NCBI GenBank assembly: GCA_028023455.1
Contig: JAQFVV010000036.1
Location: forward strand, 6,755,576 to 6,819,575
Direction: 5' to 3'
From: Epiperipatus broadwayi
Taxonomy: Eukaryota > Onychophora > Udeonychophora > Euonychophora > Peripatidae
Length of the DNA: 64,000 bases
In this document: in pieces, positions 27,401 to 39,400 of the stretch
Position numbering within the stretch: the stretch's first letter is position 1
Layout of the letters: every line of letters begins with the position of its first letter
Made by a program: the position numbers and the translations under genes
Notes under the pieces: model-generated
Database searches by the model: none
What the model was told of the DNA's origin: nothing
The model's input: only the letters and a program-made list of their open reading frames with translations

Positions 27401-30400
27401 AACATCATTAAATGTAAAATTATGCTCCTAGTATCCGAATATAACTCAAAAACGAGAGCCAACAATTCTGAGAATTACTCTTAAAAGCCAAGATTGTTAC
27501 TATTAGATTAATGTTATTTAAAATAATGTTTTACTTATAAAATATCTTAATATTTCAACCTATCCAAATATTTCATTTTTTTTTTTATAATTTAATTTAA
27601 ATTTATAAGTATTTGATAAATAACAGAATATTAATTAAGAATTTTTTAATATATATTTTGTATCAGATTTGCTGCTGATATGATAGTATTTGTAGATTGA
27701 TTGAATTTATAGTAAGTTTGGATGAGAATAAATAATGAAAATAGATGATAAAAAATATTACATAATAGTTACTTACCTACTTCTTTATCTCATACAATAT
27801 GATAAAAGAAAAGCATCTCTACTTCAGTGCCATCTATAGTAAGCTTGAGTTACTTAAGCTTACTATAAGATGGTATTAGAATGGAGAGCTGCTCTTCAAA
27901 AATATTTCAAAGTATTAGTTGGGACAGAGCAAGTTGGTACTTTTAAATATTTCAAAAGTGATCAGTCGATATAGAAATTAAAATGAGATATTGATAAACA
28001 CTGTTTTATTTAAGTTCATAAATTATAATGCAGTCTTATGAAGAAAATGTTTTGTTTGAAGTATTATTTTATTTGCAGTAGAGACTTAGATCATTAGAAA
28101 AAAAAGAGAAAAAACATTAGTTGTTCTAAAAAATATAGATTTGAAGAAGAATGGAAAACATAAATGGGTAAATCAGGGTTGAAAACAGAAGTGTTAAAAA
28201 AATTAAGAGAAAAGTGATTATTTTTTGAAGAAATTAAGAAGAGGAATTGGGTTGTATGTATACTTTGATTGATTAAATATCAAAATCATATTGGAAAAGA
28301 GAAAGTAAGTAAAAGAAGTAGAAGCAAGATTATAATATATACTGATTATTTATTTCCTACTTATATATATATATATATTTTAAGTGAGAAAGCCTGGAGG
28401 TTCATCCTATACTCGGACAAGTCGGTCTTCATCAACATCATCAGTTTCATCTCAAAATTATAGTATGTCATTTTGTCTACATTTACGGCACTGTAGGTTA
28501 GAAAATTTGAGGACATTAATATTAAGCGAAAATCAATTAGATCGTATCGCTATAATGTGGGGTGACGATGAAGATGATATTTTGGTTTCTGGATTTCACA
28601 ATGTTAATAAGGTAATTTTATATTTGTTTTTATGTCAATGTGTCTAGTCTGTGTGTACAAATATTTTGCTTTAGAAGCAGTAATTCTTTCTATGAACTCT
28701 ATACTTGAGAGCCATCTACTATAGGTTTGCGTAATCGTTTACATTAAATAATAATGCCACTTACAAATTTCTAGATTAGTTTTTAGTTATTGCTCTTGAA
28801 CATATGCCTATATATTTAGGAATTTGGATGTGGCACTACTCATGGAATGTTTATTGGTTGATCAACCTTACTGTAGATGGCTGTAAAGTAGATTAAATTA
28901 CTGCTTCTACAGAGCATGTTGAAAATATGTGGAGAAAATCATGAGATGCTTTGTTTGATATATTTAAATATTCTAAAATGGTTGTTAAAAGTACAGAACA
29001 ATATCTATAGAGATAAAAATGATAAATTTCCAGAAAATTTGGTTTGAAATATTTTATATTACTAATACGTTAACATGCTTTTAGCACATACGTGCCATAT
29101 TCATAGTTAATGTAAAGAATAATATAAAAGCAATGCCTAAAATTGTAATTTTTAGGTATGATAAACCATATATTAATATAGATATGTATTAATATATTGA
29201 AACTATTTTCATAATGCTAGCCTAATTTGAATAGATATCATCTAAAGCAGGGGTTGGCAATTGCCGGCCTGCTGGCTACATCTTACCCATTTCAATGTTG
29301 AATTCAGCCCACCCCATAAATGCCTAAATATAGAAAATCCATACCTGACTACACTCGCTGTAATCCGCAATCTCTAGGCCTAACACTCGCATGTTCATAT
29401 AACATTAACATTATCCTAATGCCATGAGAAATATAGAATTTTAATTATAAAAATTAAAATTTTTATCATAACTTGCATAAATTTAATTATAAATTCTAAA
29501 ATACCAATTTTATATTACAAAATATAAAAATGTGGGAGGAATCATGTTGCAAATAGTGTTATTTCGGTTTTTCAAGAATACTACTATGCAGCGTCAGAGT
29601 ATTATTTCCTAATTATTATTGTAGCATCAATCAAACAAAGTTTTGGGTTTAACTTCTTATTGAAAAAAATAATATTGGTGCATGATATTTTATAAGTAAG
29701 TTTATGCGTTTTTTAATTATTACAATTTTTAATTTAATATTATTTATAGCCTATAAAATAATCCAATTAAAAAAACTGCTGCCGAATGCTGCATTTTCAA
29801 TGCTAATTGGACTTTCAGATATTTCTTTGCAAATATAGATGATAAAGCTGTTCGTTTGATTTGTAACAAAACTATTTCCGTTTTTAAAAAATATATTCTA
29901 AGAAGGTATTTTTCAACAAAACATTTTGTAAAATATTGTATTTACTTTTTTTAAAAATACATTGATAATTTGGTAATTCAAGTAATATAACATTTTTTAG
30001 ATTGTGATTTTTTTGCTAAATCGTTCAATCTCTCCAGGCCCGCGTTATGATACAAAAAAGTTGCCTATCCGTGATCTAGAGGGATAGCACAAGCAAATAG
30101 ATATATCCATAATAAGAAAATAATAATAATCATAGTCAAAATTAAAGGAAAAGGACAGAAAAGAAAGGATTTAATTAAGCAAGAAAAAAAACTTACATAT
30201 TTAAAATAATATATCCAAGATAAAAATGATTTGAATGACTTCTCTTGTAGTAGCATTTATCATAAAAAAAAAAAAAAAAGCTTGTTTAGAGTTCATTAGC
30301 ATGCTCTTAATTTTACATATTTGTAAGTGCAAGCTATATATAAGTCATGTGACATCTGACTTTTTATCATTACTAATATTAATCGTTATAGTTCTATATT

Positions 30401-33400
30401 CTTATAAATAATGTCAAGTTAAGCATTTAGAGATAGAATTAAATTTTGCCACCAAATACTGAAGAATTTTATGCAGATTACACAATAAATCTTTATAATT
30501 TGGATATAAAAAACATATTCTGAAATATTTGTTTATACAATAAATGAATTAGTTGTAAATAGGAGTGCATGCATTCTTTACTTAGGAACCTTGGAATTAC
30601 TTTATAGTTACATAATAAACTCTTAATTTAAAATACAATACATTAAAATTTATTTAACATGAGTAAACACTATCTACAATATAAATAAAAAGTAAATTTT
30701 TGATTTTAAAAGTGAAAATAAAGCAATTACAAATAAAATAATATTTAAATATTTGAAATATCGGTGTATTTTTGTTTATTGTTATTAAATAATTTATTCA
30801 TTTTTAAAATGAATTGTTTAAGCTGGCATGCATAGTGGTGAAAACTAGCTTTCTTGGGGGGGCAAAAAAAGAAAAATAAAGACAAATAACTATGATTTTT
30901 TCAGAAATAACGACCTAATTTGAACATTATAGAATTTTTTTTTTTATGTAAAATTTTATCAGTATGTAGACATGTAAATAATGCTATATAATAATTAAAC
31001 AGAGAATAATCAATGACTAAGTTAAAGGTCTTTTTTTTTGTATGGTATAATTGTGTCACTGTCTGCCTGTCAAATATTTTGATTAAAAAAAAAATGTATT
31101 TATAAAATATATCAAATAAGAGATCTATCACATAAATGATAATTTGTAAGATGATCAGGATAAATGTCTTCAATTGTCAAGTTGGAAATTATGTATCTAC
31201 TATGAAGAAATCATTTTGCTGACTAAAAACCGCAGGAGTCTCAAATTTACTCTTATAATTTTAGTAACAGTAATGTGTCATACAAAATTGTGTTTAAATT
31301 TCCAAAGAATGTATCTAAAGAAATTTTTCATATTTATTTCTTCTATCAAAGAATTACACTTCACCATTTATTTTTTGTACAAAGCCTATAATGTAATTAA
31401 TTTAAAATTAAAAGAAAAGAATTTTTGTAAATACCCCTTTTTTTTTTTAAATTAACATTAGGAAAAAAAAAAGTTAATGCTTACTGGCAATTTCAGAATA
31501 TATTTTTTACGCTTATTTTGCTTACATTGACATGAAGCAATGTGTATTATTTTGTATTGCTTGTAGTAATTAAATATTGTTACATTGATGTGATTTTTTA
31601 TTCTGCATATAAATCTGTCTCTCAATACATCTCTTACATAATTAAAATTGTAAATCAGAAGTAGTTTCATGAGCTAAAATTTCAGTCTTCATAGGAGATT
31701 CACTGAGGGATTAATTTATATGCAAGATGAAGGATCACAATTTAAGAGTCAAGCTTTAGATAAATCCATATCAATGATGTTGGGTGAAAAATATTTAAAT
31801 ACCAAATACATTAAACATTGTACATTTATATATGTGATGATTTTTGACAAGCTTGCTTGTAATTTATGACTTTTATAAATATAATACTGAAAATTATTTT
31901 AGTAACATTTTCAGACTTTCAATTCAATCTTTTATAAAATGTGATCAGAAAGTAGATCAATTTATGATAAAAATAACTACAGTGTAAAAGCTAGATTCAA
32001 ATGCTGTAAATATTATTTTTAAAAATGACATATGAAATTAATATTTGCTAATAATAGGATTACTATTTCAGTTGTCATAAATTTTTATTATGTAATTTTG
32101 CTTTTCTTGATAGACTATTATAAGTACTTTGACTAAGAACATATATAATAATTATTCATCTTTCAGTGAATTGTTTTTTGTTTTTTATTTTCAGAAAAAA
32201 AATTCAAACACGCAATATTTTTAACTAAGGCTAATTTTTAAGATATTTTTAGAAATTATTTTTTATAAAATTCTACTCATTGCAAGAATAATTCTCTGTA
32301 CTGCACAAGAATTTATCCTCTCTGCAAGAAATGATAAACTTTATCATCTTTGCTATACAGTCAAAACTGATTTTCATTCATCTTCTTTCTCTGATGGTCA
32401 ATACCTTTTAATTAGTTTTCCTTTGCATTTTAATTAATTGCTTTCTTTCAGCACCTTAGTAGCAGAATGTTACTCTAATTTTTTTTATGTGATATAATAT
32501 TGTAATTTGCAAAATCATATTTTATAAAAAAAACTTACATAATGTATTGTTTGTCATCATAATTCTGAAGCCGTCTGCTAGCAAATCAAGATAAAAAGAC
32601 AAAAAATGATCTTTTATGTATATTCAAAAATAATTTGGTTAATTTTTTTCTTTCTTTAGTAAATTTACAAAAATTCCTAAAAAAACAAAAAAAATATTAC
32701 TTTTAGATATTATCAAATATTACAATAACATTAGAGAAATTTTTAAAAAAAATTTGATACCTTTTGGAAAAAAACTATTTTCTCAAAATTGTATGTATTT
32801 TTTTGTAATAATGATGGTTTAGTATAGATGTTAAATAATTATTTATTAATCTTGCCCTGTATGTAATTTTTTAAAGAGGAAATGATTGTTCACATAAGTG
32901 TGTACTACCAAACATTGCCCTGATTCGTGTAGTAAACATAAGCATTTGAATAAAATATTTTGAAAATTACAAATAAAAACCTGGAATACTAATTTCTTTA
33001 TGCTTGGTTTTAGCAATATTGCATTGGATTTTAATCAATTCCATCTCAATATTACTTCCTGCTCTTTTAATATTAAAAGAAAACAAAGAATTAAGTAGTT
33101 CAAAATCCTTTTCATCTTTCTTGAATCCATCAAATTGATTTTCAGATTTGAATAATAATTGTTGACTATTTTAAATGTATTTGATAAAATTGTAACTATA
33201 CTATAATTTTTGCAAATACAAGAATGAAATAAGTCGTAATGCAACGCCGCATAAATGTGACAAGTAGATTTTTACCTTGAAGTGTTTAAATTTAGTTTCA
33301 ATGACACATAATGTTTTTAGCATTAAGTTGTTCTGCTTATTATCTTTTCTAAAAACATTTTGATTTCATTGCAAGGTTTCCAAAATTGTATCACAGTGTT

Positions 33401-36400
33401 ATGACATAAGAGCAAAAGTAAATCTTCATGTTTACTTTTGATTTGTGAGAGTAATGATGAAAATTACTTCTGATTTATTTCTCAAGAATACACCAAATTT
33501 ATTATTTTTTAACAAACCTTAGCATATATTCCATTTTTGCTACGTTGGAACAAAATACTTTCTGCTATATAATGCACATGAATAGAGGATAATTTTCTTT
33601 CTGGTAAAGTTTTATTCTGATAGGAAATAATTTAGCTATAAACCTTTTATAGTCATTAATCTTCTACCATCTATGGTTACATGTATTATATTGTGATAAA
33701 ATAAGATTGTATTTTATTAAAAGCTTACAGATTTTGCCAAAAAAAATTTCACTTGTAGTAGTATCATTAAGAAATAGAATATCAGACAGTTCTTCAGTCA
33801 CAGTAAGACTTCTAAGATAAACAGAAATAAATATGGCTACTTTGGACAGTCCATTAATGTTTGTAGTTTTACAATTTGAATTCAAGAATTGTGGGTTGCT
33901 ATTTAATTAATTCTTTCTGCAACATGGTTATTTGATACCAAACTATTCTGAATAGTTTTAACTGAAAGTATTTATGAGTTTGCAGTGTACATTATTTAAC
34001 AATTTCCTTTTCACTAAAACGGTTGAATGTTTAGCAATAAGTAAATTAGCTCTCACTATTCTTGTGTCTGAAATACAAATTTAAAATTTTTTAGCTTCTC
34101 TTATTTTATTAATCTACACAGACTTCTAATTGTTTTTTAAGCAAAAAAAGATTTTATTTTATATTTTTTCAATTTTTATTAAAATATTTTTTTTTGTTTT
34201 GTTTTTTTAAAAAGGATTCTCGTACTTCATCATCAAGTTCTCCGGTCAATTCATCCAATTGGACTAGAGTTTTATGGCCTAATTTATCAATGTTAGATCT
34301 TTGTAATAATAAGATTAAGGAAATTCCACCAATGATCAAAGAACTTCATAATCTCTCTGTTCTCAATGTTAGTGGCAATCATGAAATTGAGCAACTTCCT
34401 CCAGAAATGGGACTATTAACAAAATTGTGGAATCTAAATACTAGAGGATGCCACTTGACAGAACCTTTGAAAAGTATGATTGAAAATAAAAAATACAAAA
34501 CAATGGATATTGTCGGCTATCTGAAATCTATTTTAGAAGATGCTAAGCCATATGCTAGAATGAAATTAATGATTGTTGGTGTCCAAGGAATTGGCAAGAC
34601 ATCTCTTCTTGAGCAGCTGCGGCAAGAGGGTTCTGGTTCCTACAAAAAAAAGCCAACTGAAGTAAGTAAACTTAAGCACACTGACAACAAAAATGTTAAT
34701 ATATATATTTTTTGTTATTGCTGTTCTTTTTTAATTATACTTGTAATTTTATAGTATTTGTGTAAGTAAAAAATAAAACTTATCGATATGTTATTTTCAT
34801 AAGAATCCTTTTTTTTTTAATTATATATCAAGTATATATTATTTTATTACAATGTATTTGAAATATTTTTTTTATTTATTTAGTAAATAAATTAATAAAA
34901 AATTGAATCTTTTTAAAGGGCTGGGCAAAACGAATGGGCAATAAAAATATAAATCAAAAAACTGCAAAGGGTTCTAATATTTCCACTGTTGGAGTTGATG
35001 TTGGGGATTGGACTTATGAAAAGAAGATAAAACACCAGGCATCATTTGGACCTGTAACATTTAGAACATGGGACTTTGGAGGACAGGTAAACTTTGGAAT
35101 TTCTATTTAATTAAAAACATCAGTACTTGAATATATAACATATAATAACAATATTCCACTCTTTTTACACTTTAAAGCAAAATATATTTATTAATTTTAC
35201 AGTTTCGACTGCTCCTAGAAGTCGTCAGATCTTATTATCGACTGCTAGGAACAGTCGAAACTGTAAAATTAATAAATATATTTTGCTTTAAAGTGTAAGA
35301 AGAGTGGAATGTGGTTATTATATGTTATATAAAAAAAGCAAAAATAAAGAAGGAAAGAGAAAGAGTAAGTACTTGAATATATATATATTAAATTTAATGT
35401 AAATGCTTAAATATGTTAAATACATGTTTTTAAAACAATATATAGATAGATACTATTTGCTAAAAGGTAAAGAAGGATGACAGATTAGTAAAATTCTTAC
35501 TACTGGCATTTATGAACCCTACTGAGTAATGCTTTCTTCATTATTTTTCTTTAAATGACTGTTATAGAGAGCTTTGACCTGAAATGGACTTTTTAAGGCT
35601 GTTTTATAATTGAAAATAATCTTAAATAACTTTTTTTTCACCACATTAATATTATTAAATATAATTATTAATAAAAAATGACAATGCAACAAATTTGTTT
35701 ACAGATTTTTTTGTATAATGCATTAAATGTTCTGTAGAATATGAATCTGAAATTTGTTTTATAAAAAATCAATTTTTATCGAAGCATATTTAAATTTGGA
35801 TTAATTTTTAAAAGTTAGCGCACCATAAATTTTATTTTAGAGAGCATTTGAAAGTTTAAAAGTTATATCCTATTAAAAAAAACTAAGCAGTACACTATAA
35901 AAAAAATGTAGACATTTTACAAACAACTTTTTAATAAAGTTGTTAATAAATGGGAATATAAGCCTAAACAACTCTCACAATAAACAATTAACTACTAAGT
36001 TCTTCAAGCAAGCATGCATGCCAGCACTACAAAATTGCTAGAGAAATGAAACACTTGTCATCCTCAATCAGAAAATTGTGAAGTAAAAATGTTTTGTTTT
36101 TGCATAATTTAGAATTTTTAAAGTACATTATGTGACAATCTAATTCATGGATTGGCTGTGTGATGTCACTTGTGATCTAATTGTATCGAAATCACACAAG
36201 TATTCATGCTAGAACATGTTTAAGCTAACTTGTGTATAATTTTTGTGCTAATGAGCTAATTGTTAGTTAGCTATTGAGAAGATAAAAAACCATTCATGTG
36301 TCTGCTTTGGTGTAAAAATGGATGATTGAATTTTTGAGCAACGTATTAATATCAGATTTTGTGTGAAAATTGACAACTGTGCTACTGAAAGTTTACAACT

Positions 36401-39400
36401 GATGCAAGTCCCAAGTGGCATATAGTGAAGATGCTATGAAAAAATCCATGTTTGAGTGGCATAAGAGGTTCAAAGATGGGCAAGTAGATGTGACTGATGA
36501 TCCCAGAAGCGGACAGCCAAAAACAACAATGATGTTAACATTAAGCCAATGAACATCACATGATCACCATTTCTTATGCTTGCTTATAACCTATTAAAAC
36601 AGGCAAAATACAGTATTGCCACTCAGTACAAGCCAGAATAATCAATGGATGCCAGAAGGCTTGTGCATAAAATCCCCATCTAGTGCCTACTCATCCAATA
36701 TCCCCAGACTAGTTTCTGGCTTATGGCCTTCGTCAGTGAGGAGCGCTGCACCTAGATCTTAGGATCTAATGCAACCCTCCAGCAGCCATCTTTTATCTCT
36801 ACTTAACTACAAAACTATGAGTCTTAAATTGTTAACATTAACAAAGTGCATGATGCAATATGGTCTGACAGACAATTAAGTGTGACATTGATAGCTGAAG
36901 AATTGCAGATTAATCAAGAAACAGCATAATTTTAAATAAAGAATTGGGCATGAGAAAGATTTCTGCGAAGTTTGTGCCTCGAATCTTGATGGATGAACAG
37001 AAACAGTGTTAGTTTTTGATGTCGCAACTGATCTTTCTTCAAATACTCCTCTCTTACAGAGAGTAATTATTGGTGATGAAACTTGATGTTTTCAATATGG
37101 CCCAGAAACAAAATGTCAGCGCATGCAGATTCACTGCACCCTAAAAAGGCATGCATGTCAAGCTCACAATTTAGGACCATGTTGGTGTGTTTCTGTGATC
37201 ACAAGGGAATTATCCACCAAGAATTTATTGAACAGGGACAAATAATCAATTTATGTTATTTAAAAGTACTTCAGAGATTATGAGATTTTATTTGAAGAAA
37301 ATACCTGAATTGTAGCCTAACAAGTGGATAATGTGTCATGATTGCACCAAAATCATAATTTGTCTATTGTGAGAGACTTTTTGGCCAAAAAGTCAATTAC
37401 GCAACTAGGCTATCCTGCCTATTCACCTGACTTAGTTTCCTGTAATTTTTGATTATTTTCGAAATTAAAAACTGCGCTGAAAGGACGAAGATTTTCTACT
37501 ATAACTGATATCCAAAAGAATTTGAGACAGCTGCTCAACAATTTTCCTGAAAATGAGTTCCTGGTGTGCTTCTGGAAATGGGAATGCTATTTTAATCAGT
37601 GCATAGATGCACAAGGGGACTACTTTGAAGATGCCAGTAGTCATTAGTCTACACTTCCACATGTAGGTACATTCTAGAAATTAAATTGTCACAACTTGTA
37701 AAATTTTGAGATAAAATCACAAATTCTGAAAGTGTAAAATTTGTTATGCTGTACAATATAAAATTTCTATCTTAAAAAAGCAAAGAAAAAAAAAATCAGT
37801 TTGGCCAAATGAATATAGACTTTCCAGTATTATTTTTTTTTGCATGAGGCTTTGATTTTTACCCAATCTTCCTTCTTTTTTTTTTAAAGTAAAAAGTGCT
37901 CTATTTTTAATTTTCATTTTTCCAAATATCAAAATAATCTATAAAATAATAAATCGTTTTTATTTATTTGGGATTAATTTTAGTAATTTTGAAAATTTTA
38001 ATTTCTTTTTTAATTGCAACATTTTTTTTTAGTGTTTTTAAGGGAAAAAAATTTTTTTAATGTGAAAACAAATAATAATCTAATTGATGATTAGTCCCTG
38101 GTTTTGAAAATCCCTTTTATCAAAATAAATGTTTTGCCATATGTCAAGTTATGTTTCTAATAGTAAATTGAAATGACTCTACAATGGAGAACTGCTTTTG
38201 TTCATATTTTAGTTTTGAGAAAATAAATTTTTGTATGTAAATGTACAATAATTATGTAATATAGAAATTTTTTGTGGATGTTAATGGAATTCTGAAAAAA
38301 ATTATTATTGTTAACTATATTGTGAGATTTTTAGAGTTGCCAGTACAATATCTTATTAAAATGATAAAAAATCAAGTCAGATGATTATTTATGGTATCAG
38401 GTCAATTTAAAAAATAGTTGGAACATTGTAAAGCATGAAGAATTTCTCGAAAAGACTAGAACAAATATTTTGTATAAAACAATTAAAAGAAAGCAAAAGC
38501 TTAAAATCTCTTACTATAATAAGTTTTATTTCTGAAAACAATAAATTATTATCTATAACTAAATATATATTTTACACTAGTATTATTAATGTTATATATT
38601 TATAATAGAAATGCTTTTTAAAAAAATATTATTAAAAGTAATAATAGAACAATTGAAGGAATTGTGTTATTTATAAGTCCAGATGTTCTAAAATCTTAGG
38701 CAAGGATTCTTTTTGAATTTAATAATGCTAATTAGATTCATTTATTCTTAGAAGGTGATTCAATTTTCTTGCTATTTTAGGATTAAAAAAAAAAAGGAAA
38801 ATATTTTGTACCCTACTCTCGTATTGATTAACAAACCCGAATCTTAATTACTGGAATAAAATTCTTTTCTTGAACTGTCAGTTTGATTCACAATATTGAG
38901 TCATGATTTAGATTCAGGCTATAATTATATTATTATTTGTCAATCGTTATTTTCTTAATCTTGATAGTTTGTCATTGTACAGATGTACTTTTTTATATAT
39001 ATATATATAATCCATAGAATTAAAAAGAAAATTAGTTGATATCTTGATGATTCTTTAGTTCAAAGTAATAATTGGATATGTTCTTGCAAATTTGTCTTTT
39101 AAAAATAATTTGTTTATAATGGTTGTATTTCTTTAATTGTAATCTAAAAGAAAATTTGTTTGGTAAGTAGAAGATTTTATTTCAAATGCACATTTTATTT
39201 TATTTTGTTAACTTCTTCAACTGAATAATTGTCATAGTAATATATTCTTGTAAAATTGTCTTTCCATATTGACTGATTTATCCAATGACCTTCGAAACAT
39301 ATATTCTTTTTTATCATGTTTGATTAAAATCAACACAAGTTTAATATGTACAAAGTACTGTTCAAATACATTTGTCATATCTTTTTTGCCTTAATGCTAT

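Larger units (their letters stand above)
22439..28384 (+). other. intron 5 (5.9 kb)
   Basis: Contains SINE relics (22910-23095), a LINE 3' end interrupted by a palindromic insert (23195-23640) and a small palindrome (27828-27878). From 23750 to 27800 the sequence is AT-rich. Around 24760-25400 it is slightly less so, but no frame or family is recognised. Confidence 0.6.
28612..34214 (+). other. intron 6 (5.6 kb)
   Basis: Contains an imperfect foldback (28674-28921) and a non-autonomous hAT element (29240-30081). From 30090 to 34200 it is AT-rich. Short open frames there (for example 30901-31173, 31174-31455, 33664-33885) are low-complexity and have no recognisable motif. Confidence 0.6.

Noticed and set aside
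30901-31455. Two 90-residue open frames back to back
   Set aside because: Phe/Ile/Tyr/Lys-rich composition expected of AT-rich intron; no motifs or splice context.
37083-37283. 66-residue open frame with LVCFCDHKGIIHQEFI
   Set aside because: It is one frame of the decayed mariner transposase at 36318-37650, not an independent gene.
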